Source: an uncultured Veillonella sp. | Lineage (GTDB): Bacteria > Bacillota > Negativicutes > Veillonellales > Veillonellaceae | NCBI RefSeq assembly: GCF_900545795.1 | Contig: NZ_URAR01000002.1 | Location: 1 to 64,000, forward strand | Reading direction: 5' to 3' | Length of the DNA stretch: 64,000 nt | In this document: one piece after another, positions 51,934 to 61,695 of the stretch | How the letters are laid out: each line of letters starts with the position of its first letter | Position numbering within the stretch: the stretch's first letter is position 1 | Made by a program: the position numbers and the translations under genes | Notes under the pieces: generated by a model | Databases searched by the model: none | Told to the model about the DNA's origin: nothing | The model's input: only the letters and a program-made list of their open reading frames with translations

Positions 51934-52270
51934 ATTTTCTACCGTGATTATAGCACAGTGATACACTAAGTGCAAGGTAAATGAATGAGCGTTAGCGGCA
52001 AAATCTGCTCGAAAATAGTGGTTGAGTACATCTTTTATATTAATAAGTGAAGTAATATTTGGCGGCTAGACTAATAATTAAGGCCTATATATACGCTTTA
52101 CAAGGCAGTAGGGGTGATGCTATGATAAGAAAAGAATTTTATATAGACTATCACGGTTACTTGTGATTGGCATGTTGTGAACATCGTCTATTCTTTGAAG
52201 ATGTACATAAGATGCTTATTTTTTCGATATGTGTATGTAAGAGAGAGTTAAATGTATAGAGGGGGATTTT
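51934..52270. other. intergenic region upstream of the acetyltransferase
   Basis: 337 bp of AT-rich DNA hold the riboswitch promoter (minus) and the promoter of the acetyltransferase (plus; AGGGGGAT is the ribosome binding site before 52271). No gene is seen. Confidence 0.4.
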
Positions 52271-52840
52271 ATGACATATACAGGTACGAACGAAAAGCCT
52301 AAGATTGCAGTCAAACCTATTGCGTTGGAGGATATTCAAGTTCTAAGAGACTTAGCTATAGAGACTTTTAGAGAAACCTTTGGTCATCATAATACAGAGG
52401 AAGAGTTACAAGATTATTTTCACACAGCCTATTCCTTAGATACTTTGAAGGCAGAACTTCAGAATCAGGAATCTCAACATGTATTTGTTTTTGTGGACGA
52501 TGTGTTGGCAGGCTTTTTAAAAGTCAATGTAGGTCAAGCACAGACAGAGCAAGAGTTAGACAATGCGTTCGAAGTGCAACGAATTTATATTTTACGTCAA
52601 TTCCAAGGTTTGGGGCTGGGGAAGTATTTATTTGAATACGCCCTTTCTTTAGCGGCTAAGACTTCCTGCGATTGGGTCTGGCTTGGTGTATGGGAACATA
52701 ATGAGAAAGCGCAGCGCTTTTATAGTCACTATGGCTTTGAACGCTTTAGTGAACATCGCTTTGATGTAGGTGGCAAGGTAGATTGTGACTTTTTGCTAAA
52801 ATGCTCCATGGATACAGTGCGTACTATATTAGCGAGATAA
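52271..52840 (+). CDS. GNAT-family acetyltransferase, PaiA-like
   Basis: The 189-residue protein has the GNAT acetyl-CoA motif (RQFQGLGLGKYLFEYAL, about 110-126) and a PaiA-like start and end (ETFRETFGHHNTEEEL, LGVWEHNEKAQRFYSHYGFE). PaiA acetylates spermidine and related polyamines; this enzyme probably does the same or uses another small amine. It is a single gene with a terminator downstream at 52931. Confidence 0.8.
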   Translation: MTYTGTNEKPKIAVKPIALEDIQVLRDLAIETFRETFGHHNTEEELQDYFHTAYSLDTLKAELQNQESQHVFVFVDDVLAGFLKVNVGQAQTEQELDNAFEVQRIYILRQFQGLGLGKYLFEYALSLAAKTSCDWVWLGVWEHNEKAQRFYSHYGFERFSEHRFDVGGKVDCDFLLKCSMDTVRTILAR

Positions 52841-52930
52841 TAAAAATAAGAGTGTTTAACTAATTTGTTATCGCGGTGATTTAAAATTTAATAGGCTAGA
52901 GATAAAAAATATTTCATATAATAACGAATA

Positions 52931-52989
52931 AAGCCCATTCCTGAGAAGTGTATGCTAATGCATAACCTTGGGAATGGGCTCTATTTTTT
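52931..52989. terminator. terminator between the acetyltransferase and fruA (convergent)
   Basis: AGCCCATTCC pairs with GGAATGGGCT (52932-52941 and 52971-52980), with an inner TATGC/GCATA hairpin and T-rich flanks on both sides. Confidence 0.88.
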
Positions 52990-53027
52990 GTTAGCTTGTT
53001 GGTTAAATTATGTATTTAGTTTGTTTA

Positions 53028-55031
53028 TTATTGCTCTTTAATTGGCTTTTTCAACACAGCTAAGAGCAAGCAAGTAATGATGGAACCAACTAAAATAGAA
53101 AGTAAATACATAAGTGGGTTACCAATGGTTGGCACTACGAAGATGCCGCCATGCGGGGCGCGTAAGGTGCAGTCAAAAATCATGCTCAATGCCCCAGAGG
53201 TAGCAGCACCCACTACACAGGCTGGAATAACGCGAAGTGGGTCAGCAGCTGCAAATGGAATAGCTCCTTCAGTGATAAAGGAGAAGCCCATAACATAGTT
53301 AGTAATACCGGATTTGCGTTCATTAGCTGTAAAGCGATTGCCGAAGAATGTTGTGCAAAGGGCAATTGCTAATGGCGGTACCATACCACCAGCCATAACA
53401 GCGGCCATAACGCCATACTCACCGCTAGCTAGCAAAGCTGTGCCTGTTACATAAGCGGCTTTATTTACAGGGCCACCCATATCTACGGCCATCATGCCAG
53501 CAAAGATGAGACCGATTAAGACACGGCTACTGGTGCCCATATTTTGTAAAGAAGAAGTAAGCGCTTCATTGATAGCACCTACTGGTGGGTTAATAGCAAA
53601 GGTAATGAGTACACCCATTAGTAATACACCTAGTACAGGATAGAGGAGTACAGGTTTAATACCTTCTAAGGAATCAGGGAGAACGGAGAATACTCGTTTT
53701 AGTAATAGCATTAAATACCCTGCTACAAAGCCTGCAATTAAAGCGCCAAGGAAACCAGAACCACCGGTATTTGCTAAATAACCGCCGACGAAACCAACGG
53801 CAAGACCTGGGCGATCCGCAATACTCATAGCAATAAAGCCGGCTAGGACTGGCAACATAAAGCTAAAGGAAGCGCCACCAATTTGCATAAAGAACGCAGC
53901 TAGTGGTGTACCAGAACCAAATTTACTAGGGTTAGCTGGGTCAAATACATCTAGTAAGAAGGCAATGGCAATTAAGATGCCACCACCAATAACAAATGGA
54001 AGCATATGGGATACACCATTCATTAAGTGCTTGTAGATTTGACGACCTAGGCTGTCTTGGGAACTTGCTTCTTGCACTTTACTTTCAGACTGGGAGGATT
54101 CATAGCGCGGTACTTGGCCTGAAATGGCTTCAGTTAATAATTCCTTTGCCTTGTTGATGCCAGCGGATACTTTTACTTGGATCACTGGCTTGCCATTAAA
54201 ACGCGCCATAGGCACATTTTTATCAGCCGCTACAATGATGCATTCAGCGGCTTCAATTTCATGGGTTTGCAAAGGATCCTTTACACCGCTTTGGCCATTT
54301 TTTTCTACCTTAATAGAAATTCCCATATCTTGCGCGGTTCGCTCTAGACTTTCGGCGGCCATATAGGTGTGAGCAATTCCCGTAGGGCAAGCTGTAACAG
54401 CGAGCACGCGATATGTAGGGGCTACACCCGATGCAGCATTGGCTGCTGTTGTAGTACTAGAGTCCTCTGTTGGGGCTGGATTTTTAGTACTGTTTTCATC
54501 ATTGGAATTTGCTTGAGCATTAAGTGCGTTAGCTTGCTCTATAGCATCAGCTTCGGTCATGCCTGGCGCAAATTGATTGGCATCTTTTACATCGATAAGA
54601 GCTAAGAATCCTTCCACGGTTTGAGCTTTTAGTAAGGCGGCTCTAAAATCGGCATCCATAACTATGGTGGCAAGGCGACTTAATAATTCAATATGAGTAT
54701 CAGCACCTCCATCAGGAGCAGCAATCATAAAGAATAGATTGGCTGGCTGTCCATCGAGACTTTCAAAGTCCATGCCATTAGGCACTACCATAGCGGCTAA
54801 GCCGGCTGTTTTTACGCCAGCACTTTTGGCATGAGGTGTGGCGATGCCATCACTAAGGCCCGTTGTACCAGTGGCTTCGCGAGCTAGTACATCATTTACA
54901 TATTGTTCTTTATTGCTTAAATGACCGCCTGCTTCCATTAAATCACCGAGTAAGAGGATGGCATCTTTTTTGGTGGCAGGGGCGGCTTGAAGTAAAATAG
55001 ATTGTTCTTTTAATAAATCAGTGATCTTCAT
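53028..55031 (-). CDS. fruA: fructose PTS enzyme IIABC
   Basis: The 667-residue protein contains, in order, EIIA (phospho-His H67 in DGIATPHAKS), a low-complexity linker (about 170-200), EIIB (phospho-Cys C215 in AVTACPTGIAH), and a membrane EIIC (about 325-660; DMGGPVNKAA). It imports fructose as fructose 1-phosphate. Its start overlaps fruK by 14 bp. HPr and EI are not in the window, so they lie elsewhere. Operon order fruR-fruK-fruA is classical. Confidence 0.93.
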   Translation of the reverse strand: MKITDLLKEQSILLQAAPATKKDAILLLGDLMEAGGHLSNKEQYVNDVLAREATGTTGLSDGIATPHAKSAGVKTAGLAAMVVPNGMDFESLDGQPANLFFMIAAPDGGADTHIELLSRLATIVMDADFRAALLKAQTVEGFLALIDVKDANQFAPGMTEADAIEQANALNAQANSNDENSTKNPAPTEDSSTTTAANAASGVAPTYRVLAVTACPTGIAHTYMAAESLERTAQDMGISIKVEKNGQSGVKDPLQTHEIEAAECIIVAADKNVPMARFNGKPVIQVKVSAGINKAKELLTEAISGQVPRYESSQSESKVQEASSQDSLGRQIYKHLMNGVSHMLPFVIGGGILIAIAFLLDVFDPANPSKFGSGTPLAAFFMQIGGASFSFMLPVLAGFIAMSIADRPGLAVGFVGGYLANTGGSGFLGALIAGFVAGYLMLLLKRVFSVLPDSLEGIKPVLLYPVLGVLLMGVLITFAINPPVGAINEALTSSLQNMGTSSRVLIGLIFAGMMAVDMGGPVNKAAYVTGTALLASGEYGVMAAVMAGGMVPPLAIALCTTFFGNRFTANERKSGITNYVMGFSFITEGAIPFAAADPLRVIPACVVGAATSGALSMIFDCTLRAPHGGIFVVPTIGNPLMYLLSILVGSIITCLLLAVLKKPIKEQ

Positions 55032-55941
55032 GGAATGACTCCTTTTCTAATAATGATTCAACTTGCTCGCGTGTAGCTAGCCATTCGGTGAATGCAGACG
55101 CAGAACCAGCAGCTATGCCAAGGGCTAAGGCTTTTTTGTAATTGCCTTCCGTTTCTAGATAACCAGCAAGAAAACCAGCTACCATAGAATCACCAGCGCC
55201 CACTGAATTGACTACCGTTCCTTGTGGGACGTCATGAGTGTGAACAGCTCCATTAGCATCTACTAAAATGGCGCCATCGCCGGCGAGGGATACGAGTACA
55301 TTCTGAGCACCTTGCGCTTGAAGTTGGCGCGCACCCTCTATGATATCATTCTGGGAGTGTAAGTCCCGTTGGAGCATAGCGGCGAGTTCATGATTATTAG
55401 GTTTAACTAAGAAGGGTTTATAGGGGAGGACATTGAGTAACAAATCATTTGTAGCATCTACGATGATGCGGATGGAGCGATTGGCTAGGCGACTCATAAT
55501 ATCCTTATACATAGTATTAGGTAATGTATTAGGAATACTGCCGGAGAGAATTAATGTATCGCCCACTTTTAATTGGTCCAGTTGAAGAAAGAGGGATTCT
55601 ACCTCTTCTTTACTAATTTTAGGACCTTGCGCATTAATTTCTATTTCGCTTTCGCTCTTTAGTTTTACATTGATGCGAGAGTTGCCTTCTTTTAGGCGAA
55701 TGAATCGTTCTTCACAGCCTTCAGCTCGTACTTGGCGCACAATTTCGTCGCCTGTAAAGCCGCCGATAAAACCTAGCGCTGTATTGGGATGGCCTAAATG
55801 TTGGAGCATAATAGACACATTGATGCCTTTGCCGCCGGCTAAAATGGCGTCTTCATAGGTACGGTTAACTGCTGTAGGGCTAAATTCTTTGAGTCGCATT
55901 ATATAGTCTAATGATGGATTTACCGTTACCGTGTAAATCAT
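55018..55941 (-). CDS. fruK: 1-phosphofructokinase
   Basis: The 307-residue PfkB-family kinase phosphorylates fructose 1-phosphate to the 1,6-bisphosphate. Motifs GGKGINVS (about 37-44) and SVGAGDSMVAGFLAGY (catalytic Asp; about 250-265) are present. It overlaps fruR by 4 bp (ATGA) and fruA by 14 bp, one polycistron. Confidence 0.93.
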   Translation of the reverse strand: MIYTVTVNPSLDYIMRLKEFSPTAVNRTYEDAILAGGKGINVSIMLQHLGHPNTALGFIGGFTGDEIVRQVRAEGCEERFIRLKEGNSRINVKLKSESEIEINAQGPKISKEEVESLFLQLDQLKVGDTLILSGSIPNTLPNTMYKDIMSRLANRSIRIIVDATNDLLLNVLPYKPFLVKPNNHELAAMLQRDLHSQNDIIEGARQLQAQGAQNVLVSLAGDGAILVDANGAVHTHDVPQGTVVNSVGAGDSMVAGFLAGYLETEGNYKKALALGIAAGSASAFTEWLATREQVESLLEKESFHEDH

Positions 55942-56687
55942 GGTAACACCTCCTTAATCGTTGTTTGGGTGAAATACGCCTTATTAGGTACTTTGGTAGT
56001 AATAATAGTAGCGTCTTCTAAATTGGCGAATGTTATAGGTGTAATCGTATCGAATTTTGATGGGTCAGCTACGATATAGGGATGGTGACAGCGATGTAAG
56101 GCATTGCGCTTTATGGCTGCCTCCGTTGGATCTGGCGTAGTGAAACCACTTTTTAAGCTAATGCCATTGGTACCAAAGAAGCCTTTTGTAAAGTTAAATG
56201 ACTCTAGTTGTTGTAGTGCTGTATCGCCTACAATAGCACCTGTAATAGCCTTTACTCTTCCACCCAATAGAATGACTGATGCACTATGGCTAGCTAACCA
56301 AGCTGCATGAGCTGTTCCATTTGTTACAAAGGTTACATGCCGAGCAGTAACGAAAGGTAAGATTAATTCCGTGCTAGTACCAGCGTCGATGAATACAAAG
56401 TCATTGTCCTCGATTAAGGTCGCCGCATAGCGCGCGATGGATTCTTTTTCAGCTCTAAATAAAGCCGCTTTAGTGGGCAGGTCAGGTTCTGTTGTGAAAT
56501 AGTGACTGTCATTGCTTACAGCGCCGCCATGGACCTTTTGCAATAAGCCTTGGTTGTGTAATTCGTTGAGGTCGCGGCGAATTGTGGCAGCTGAAGAGTG
56601 GAGTGATTCAGTTAAACCTTGTACAGTCACTGATCGTTGCTCTTTTAGCAAATCTAAGATTTGTGCTTGACGTTCTTCTGATAACAT
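55938..56687 (-). CDS. fruR: DeoR-family regulator of the fructose operon
   Basis: The 249-residue protein has an N-terminal DeoR winged helix (ERQAQILDLLKEQRSVTVQGL; SSAATIRRDLNEL) and a sugar-phosphate-binding C-terminal domain (FVFIDAGTST, VTNGTAHAAW, GGRV). ATG 56687 is chosen because GAGGGG is 6 bases upstream; longer frames (56783) are unlikely. It heads the operon, so autoregulation with fructose 1-phosphate as effector is expected. Phased ATCAA repeats lie upstream. Confidence 0.9.
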   Translation of the reverse strand: MLSEERQAQILDLLKEQRSVTVQGLTESLHSSAATIRRDLNELHNQGLLQKVHGGAVSNDSHYFTTEPDLPTKAALFRAEKESIARYAATLIEDNDFVFIDAGTSTELILPFVTARHVTFVTNGTAHAAWLASHSASVILLGGRVKAITGAIVGDTALQQLESFNFTKGFFGTNGISLKSGFTTPDPTEAAIKRNALHRCHHPYIVADPSKFDTITPITFANLEDATIITTKVPNKAYFTQTTIKEVLP

Positions 56688-56770
56688 AAGCATCCCCTCA
56701 TTAAAAAATGTGCATTTTCTATGCATTTCTGTATTTATATTTATAATATACGCATTATAAAGAAAGAAGT

Positions 56771-56808
56771 CAATCATAATCAATCAAAATCAATCAAATA
56801 TAATCAAA
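56771..56808 (-). promoter_or_regulatory. phased ATCAATCAA repeats upstream of fruR
   Basis: CAATCATAATCAATC and the following ATCAAT/ATCAAA blocks repeat the word AATCAA about every 10-11 bases (one helical turn) 80-120 bp upstream of fruR. DeoR-type repressors often bind such repeated TGATT words (minus strand TTTGATTGATT). It is a candidate operator. Confidence 0.5.
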
Positions 56809-56967
56809 GTGTGAAATATATGGGTAAAATGCTATTTAAGTATGCAGAATTAAAACTTGTCAGGAGTAAAAAATAAGAGTATCCTTTATATAGAAAAATA
56901 TCAATATAATAATGAGTCTCATTAATAAAGTATATACTTTATTATGATTAGAAAAGGTGTGCTGTGA

Positions 56968-57130
56968 TTTCACATGGCATGGTAGTTTCATCTGTCGCGA
57001 TAAGTTTATATGGCGTTGTAAGTTTGCTTGTCACGCAAGTTTCATTTGTCATGGTAAGTTCATATGGCGTTGTAAGCTTGCTTATCACTGCAATTTTCAC
57101 ATGTCATTATAAGCTCATATAGGACAGTAA
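56968..57130. repeat. about nine tandem 18-19 bp drifted repeats with a 54-bp higher order
   Basis: Units close to TTTCATATGGCATGGTAAG run through the region upstream of the methyltransferase gene. A triple-unit block repeats with a 54-bp period: TAAGTTTATATGGCGTTGTA (57001) and TAAGTTCATATGGCGTTGTA (57055) differ in one base. No coding potential. Comparable arrays lie at 19249 and 42591. Confidence 0.85.
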
Positions 57131-57200
57131 TTTATATATTGGTATTTATATTACTATGCATTGGGGCTTAGGCCTTAGTCTTATAAAGAGGAGGTGTCTT

Positions 57201-58028
57201 ATGAAGGACACTCATGTAACAAATGTAACAGAAGAGATTGCTACTTGGTTGGAGGAGCAAAAATCTTGGAATGATCGTTCTGGATTTTTTGTAGAGCTTC
57301 ATGACCGAGACGATCGACGCGCGCAGGTAGTTCATTTTTTAGCGTATTTAAAAGAACATAAACTATTGCCTGCCTTGCCAGCTAAGACCTTGGATATTGG
57401 TTGTGGCGTAGGCGATTATGCACTAGGGCTAGTTAAAGAGGGCTATGATGCGACTGGCATTGACTTATCTGATGGCATGATTGAAGGTGCACGCAGCTTA
57501 GCTGTAAAAGAGCATTTGCCTTTAGATTTATATGTGGGGCCATGGAATGAAATTACGCGACTTTCCCTAGGCTGGGATCGTGAGTTTGACTTGGCATATA
57601 GTTTCTTCTGTCCCGTTATGTTTGAACCTGACAATATTCGCGCCATGTCTCAAACAAGTAAAGGACACTGCTTATTGGTGGCTTTTGCAGGGCGCAAAGA
57701 TACTATTGTGGAAGCATTGACTAATCATTTTTATGGACCAGATGATTTTGATTGGCAAGCCAATATTGATGGCGCTTTAGCTGTTGTAAACGAAGTGGGC
57801 GAAGCTGTCAATGTAGATTATATTACAACTCCAGAAGAAGAATATTTTACTGAAGAAGAAGCATTGCGCTATTTTACAATGCGTTTGCACAGTGAAACTT
57901 GGGGCACAGTCGAGGATATGAAAGCGGAAATTAAACCGCTCTTAGAGCCTTATAGAGAGGCTGATGGACGCATTAAAAACACTACTGAGGATAAAGTAGC
58001 GTGGATTTCCTGGGCGCCTAAGCAGTAA
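57201..58028 (+). CDS. SAM-dependent methyltransferase
   Basis: The 275-residue protein has the class I methyltransferase motif LDIGCGVGDYALGL (about 65-78) and LYVGPWNEI around motif III. The substrate is unknown. The N-terminal region (EEIATWLEEQKSWNDRSGFF) matches a small-molecule methyltransferase subfamily I cannot name. ATG 57201 is chosen because GAGGAGGTG is immediately upstream. It precedes an AEC transporter gene by 93 bp. Confidence 0.8.
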   Translation: MKDTHVTNVTEEIATWLEEQKSWNDRSGFFVELHDRDDRRAQVVHFLAYLKEHKLLPALPAKTLDIGCGVGDYALGLVKEGYDATGIDLSDGMIEGARSLAVKEHLPLDLYVGPWNEITRLSLGWDREFDLAYSFFCPVMFEPDNIRAMSQTSKGHCLLVAFAGRKDTIVEALTNHFYGPDDFDWQANIDGALAVVNEVGEAVNVDYITTPEEEYFTEEEALRYFTMRLHSETWGTVEDMKAEIKPLLEPYREADGRIKNTTEDKVAWISWAPKQ

Positions 58029-58121
58029 AATATACCCTTTTCTTTTTGTTCTCAATACGGTAATATACATAAGTAAATAAAGTCTTATGTATAGATTATG
58101 TGTAGAGAGAAGGGTCGTTGT

Positions 58122-59084
58122 ATGGTTTGGCATATATTTTTGACCACGATTATGCCTATTTTATTGCTCGTTTTGTTGGGATATAGTATGGATCGAAAGT
58201 TCGGCATGAATCTCGATACGTTGAGTAAGCTGAACTTTTATGTAGTAGCACCAGCCTTTTTATTTTTAAATACCTATAAATATAGGTTTACAGGGGAAAG
58301 CTCTCAAATCATTTGGCTCACGCTTATTAGCTTCGTTGTTTTGTGGCTAGGCAGCTTTATTCTTGAACGAGGACTTTCCTTTGAGCCCAGCAAACGTGGA
58401 ATTTTCCGCAATGCAGTGCTCTTTAATAACTGTGGTAATATTGGGGTGCCATTAATTGTATTCATTTATTCTAATGAGCCCTTTTTAGAGCAAGGTGCGC
58501 CTATCTGGCTAGAAGCGGCCATTGCAGTGCAGATTGTAGTATATATTTTTCAGAGTATTGTAACGAATAGTCTAGGCTTTTATTTTGCTGGTGCTGGTAA
58601 AATGAGTCGCCAAGATGCGATTTTATTAGTTTTAAAAATGCCCATTATTTATGCTGTAGTAGGAGCGGCCTTACTCAATGTAGGTGAAATCCCCTTGGAG
58701 GCTACATTTTTCTGGCCTGTCTTGACGAACATAAGTAATGCGTTGGTACTAGTGGCTTTGTTTACTTTAGGGGTGCAATTAGCGCGCACACCATTTAATT
58801 TCTTTACCGGTCAAGTCATGTGGGGAACAGTAACTCGCTTGCTGTTTAGTCCACTGTTAACTTGGTTTTGCATTTTACTCTATGAATTATTTGTGGAGCC
58901 TGTAGCACCTTTAGTGAGCCAAGTGCTCATCATTTCTGCAGCTGTCCCTAGTGGCGTGACAACAGCGCTCATTGCAGCCGCTTTGAAGTCTCACTCTGAC
59001 TATGCGACGCAGGTGGTTGTCAGTACTACTGTATTTTCGGCTATTACCTTACCTTTAGTCATTATGGCTGTTAAAATGATTTGA
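58122..59084 (+). CDS. AEC-family (auxin efflux carrier-like) transporter
   Basis: The 320-residue membrane protein has ten hydrophobic segments and AEC features: VLLGYSMDRKFGMNLDTLSKLNFYVVAPAFLF and FNNCGNIGVPLIVF. Such bacterial proteins export or import organic acids such as malonate or malate. ATG 58122 follows AGAAGGG. A terminator follows at 59250. Confidence 0.85.
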   Translation: MVWHIFLTTIMPILLLVLLGYSMDRKFGMNLDTLSKLNFYVVAPAFLFLNTYKYRFTGESSQIIWLTLISFVVLWLGSFILERGLSFEPSKRGIFRNAVLFNNCGNIGVPLIVFIYSNEPFLEQGAPIWLEAAIAVQIVVYIFQSIVTNSLGFYFAGAGKMSRQDAILLVLKMPIIYAVVGAALLNVGEIPLEATFFWPVLTNISNALVLVALFTLGVQLARTPFNFFTGQVMWGTVTRLLFSPLLTWFCILLYELFVEPVAPLVSQVLIISAAVPSGVTTALIAAALKSHSDYATQVVVSTTVFSAITLPLVIMAVKMI

Positions 59085-59249
59085 TTCCTTTACTTGTTAG
59101 TGTAGGGTATTAATAAATAAATGAGTGATGAAGGTAAACCAGTGAAATAGATTAAACGTTTGGTAGTTTTAAAACGATAGAATAACAATAGATACAATGA
59201 CAATAAAAGTTAATAAAAATTTAATGACAATAAAAGTTAAAGAATAATA

Positions 59250-59296
59250 AAAAAACTGAGGTCTCCCTCGTATATGAGAGGAGACCTCAGTTTTTT
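59250..59296. terminator. terminator between AEC gene and gltS (convergent)
   Basis: AAAAAACTGAGGTCTCC and GGAGACCTCAGTTTTTT pair over 17 bp; inner CTC/GAG extends the stem. A and T runs at the two ends make it bidirectional. Confidence 0.93.
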
Positions 59297-59325
59297 ATAG
59301 CTATTTCGTTAGTACCGTAGAAAGT

Positions 59326-60552
59326 CTACCAAGTCCACGTTGCCATCCAAGTAATCAAGATAGCATTAACAAAGTCGATGAGGAATGCACCAACTAAGGA
59401 TACAACTAGCCAAGCTTTTGGTGATGGACCATATTTTTCAGCTAAGGATTGCATGTTTGCTAGACCATTGGCTGTAGCACCCATAGCAAAGCCGATACCG
59501 CCTACGCCAAGCATTACGCCATCGTAGTTTTTGCCGAATAATAAGAAGTATCCAAGCCAAGCAAAGATAATCATCAAGATAGTTTGAGCAATCAAAATAA
59601 CTAAAAGTGGTAAAGCAAGATGGATTAATTCATAGAGTTTTAAGCTGTTAATAGCCATAGTAACATATACAGTTAAGGCTACTTCGGACACTACGTTTAA
59701 TCCGCCCCCTTGCACGCGAGCTATTTTAGTGAAGTCACAGAAGTTACGAACTACTGCAGCTACTAGCATGGAGCCGATATAGGCTGGCAAGGTAATAAAT
59801 TGATTTAAATAGTCACTCAAGATGGAGCCAAGACCAACTGCTACGAAAACGAAGCCAGCCGCTTTTAATACGCCATCTACATTAGTATGCTCTTCTTCTT
59901 CAAGAATAGACATATCATATACATGTGGCTCTAATGGATCGGCGTCAGCTACATGACCTGGAGTGGCAATTTTATAGCGTTTAATTAAGAATTCGCCGAA
60001 TGGGCCACCAAGAACTAGGGCAATAACCATGCCGAAGGTAGCTGCTGTAATCGCTACTGTTTTAGCACCCATAATGCCATACTGAGTTTCAAATTGTGGG
60101 CCGAAGGCTGCTGATGTACCAAGACCACCCATTAAGGATACGGCACCAGCTAAGATACCATAGTGGAAGTCAATACCCATGGCGGTAGCGATGGACATGC
60201 CTAGCAAGTTTTGGAAGAAGCCAAGTACAGTGGAGACAACTAGATAAAAAATAAGTGCAAGACCACCATAGCGGACTAATTTAAGACTCGCCATCATACC
60301 AATGGTAGTAAAGAATACTAGTAAAGCAACTGTTGACAATGTATTGTCGAAGGTAACTTGAACAATACCCATGTCATATAAACCAGATACAATAAAGGCA
60401 AATGGTAGACCGCCGATTACTGCTGCTGGTAAACTAAGTTTTTGTAAAATGCCTACGCGGTTTTTTACGAATAAACCAATGTAGTAAGTTACAAATGCTA
60501 GCGCTACAGCTTGAACGCTATTGATATTTATGGTCAACATTTCATTACCCAT
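59326..60552 (-). CDS. gltS: sodium/glutamate symporter GltS
   Basis: The 408-residue protein has about 10-12 transmembrane segments and GltS hallmarks: SLMGGLGTSAAFGPQFE, GVGGIGFAMGATANGLANM, and a hydrophilic loop (about 200-230). It imports glutamate with Na+. ATG 60552 is selected because AGGAGGG lies 8 bases upstream; GTG 60561 is alternative. Single gene. Confidence 0.93.
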   Translation of the reverse strand: MGNEMLTININSVQAVALAFVTYYIGLFVKNRVGILQKLSLPAAVIGGLPFAFIVSGLYDMGIVQVTFDNTLSTVALLVFFTTIGMMASLKLVRYGGLALIFYLVVSTVLGFFQNLLGMSIATAMGIDFHYGILAGAVSLMGGLGTSAAFGPQFETQYGIMGAKTVAITAATFGMVIALVLGGPFGEFLIKRYKIATPGHVADADPLEPHVYDMSILEEEEHTNVDGVLKAAGFVFVAVGLGSILSDYLNQFITLPAYIGSMLVAAVVRNFCDFTKIARVQGGGLNVVSEVALTVYVTMAINSLKLYELIHLALPLLVILIAQTILMIIFAWLGYFLLFGKNYDGVMLGVGGIGFAMGATANGLANMQSLAEKYGPSPKAWLVVSLVGAFLIDFVNAILITWMATWTW

Positions 60553-61011
60553 AAATAACACCCTCCTTTTGATAAAATTAGTGCTAAAAATAAGCTCTAT
60601 TTGACTTTTTTATTATACTATGACGGTGGTTAATAATACAATATATTTTTCGAAAAATTTCTATGTATACAAAATTCATATAAGTACAAAATCCCTATAA
60701 ATTGGTTGTAAAGCGGTACTTATAGGGCGAATTCTTTGTGGATACAATATTCTATATATTGAGAAAAGATTCAGTTTATAAGAAATAAATATAAACTTTA
60801 TAGACTATGATATATTTTGAAAAATAGGAACAAAAAGTAGACATAAGTTGAGCGGTTATTTAGTACATAGGATATTGATTTATGACTGGTATAAAAATAT
60901 TCTTGTTTGCGTAATTCACATAATTTATATATAATTAAATCATAATTAAAGGTTTTTATATAGTACGACTAGGGCGTATTATTTTTTACATGATGGTTAG
61001 AGGCATTAATT
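60553..61011. other. 459-bp intergenic region, no gene
   Basis: AT-rich divergent promoter DNA of gltS and the HAD phosphatase; no convincing hairpin, operator or gene. Confidence 0.4.
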
Positions 61012-61695
61012 ATGAATATACTTTGTTGGGATGTGGACGGCACTCTGATTGATACGGGCATAGCAGGCCGGGCTGCATTAGATTCTGTTTTTGACAAGCG
61101 CATAGGCATGGAGCGACCAGCCCTAACCATGACTAATGGGGGACGTACTGATCGATATGTAGCGTGGCAGTTTTATATTGCTGCTCATAAAGCGGCACCT
61201 ACAGAAGCACAATTAAATGATTTTATTAGTGCTTATGAGGATGAACTTTGCCAAGCCCTCAAACGTTATAATAGACAGGTGCTTCCTAATGTTAAAGACA
61301 TTTTAGAAGCTGTATCTGCTAGTAATCAGTGGGAGAACCGACTCTTCACCGGTAATCGCGAACGAGGAGCAAAAAAGAAGTTGAATTTATATGGTCTTGA
61401 TGGCTATTTTAATTGGTCACAGAGCGTATTGGCAGATAATTATGTCACAAAATTAGAAGTGGCAAAAGCGATAAAGGGCAAATTAGGACTTTCTTATGCA
61501 GACTATATCGAAAAAATTATTTTTATTGGTGATACAATGGCAGATATCAATTTTGCGAACTCTGTAGGTGTTAAATCCATTGCAGTAGCTACTGGTGCAT
61601 GTTCTAAAAATGCCCTAGAAAAGGCTATTCCCACTATTTTGCTAGATAGTTTGCCTCCAGCAGACGAATTTTTACACTTGATAAACAGTCTGTAA
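61012..61695 (+). CDS. HAD-superfamily phosphatase
   Basis: The 227-residue protein starts with the motif I CWDVDGTLIDTG and has FTGNRERGAKKKL (motif II/III region) and motif IV IFIGDTMADINFA. The alpha-helical cap (about 17-85) fits a phosphoglycolate phosphatase-like member. The substrate is unknown. It stands alone before the ethanolamine-type operon, separated by 617 bp. Confidence 0.8.
   Translation: MNILCWDVDGTLIDTGIAGRAALDSVFDKRIGMERPALTMTNGGRTDRYVAWQFYIAAHKAAPTEAQLNDFISAYEDELCQALKRYNRQVLPNVKDILEAVSASNQWENRLFTGNRERGAKKKLNLYGLDGYFNWSQSVLADNYVTKLEVAKAIKGKLGLSYADYIEKIIFIGDTMADINFANSVGVKSIAVATGACSKNALEKAIPTILLDSLPPADEFLHLINSL

Noticed and set aside
56968..57130. CRISPR array
   Set aside because: Units are contiguous, drifted and have no unique spacers or adjacent cas genes; they are ordinary tandem repeats.
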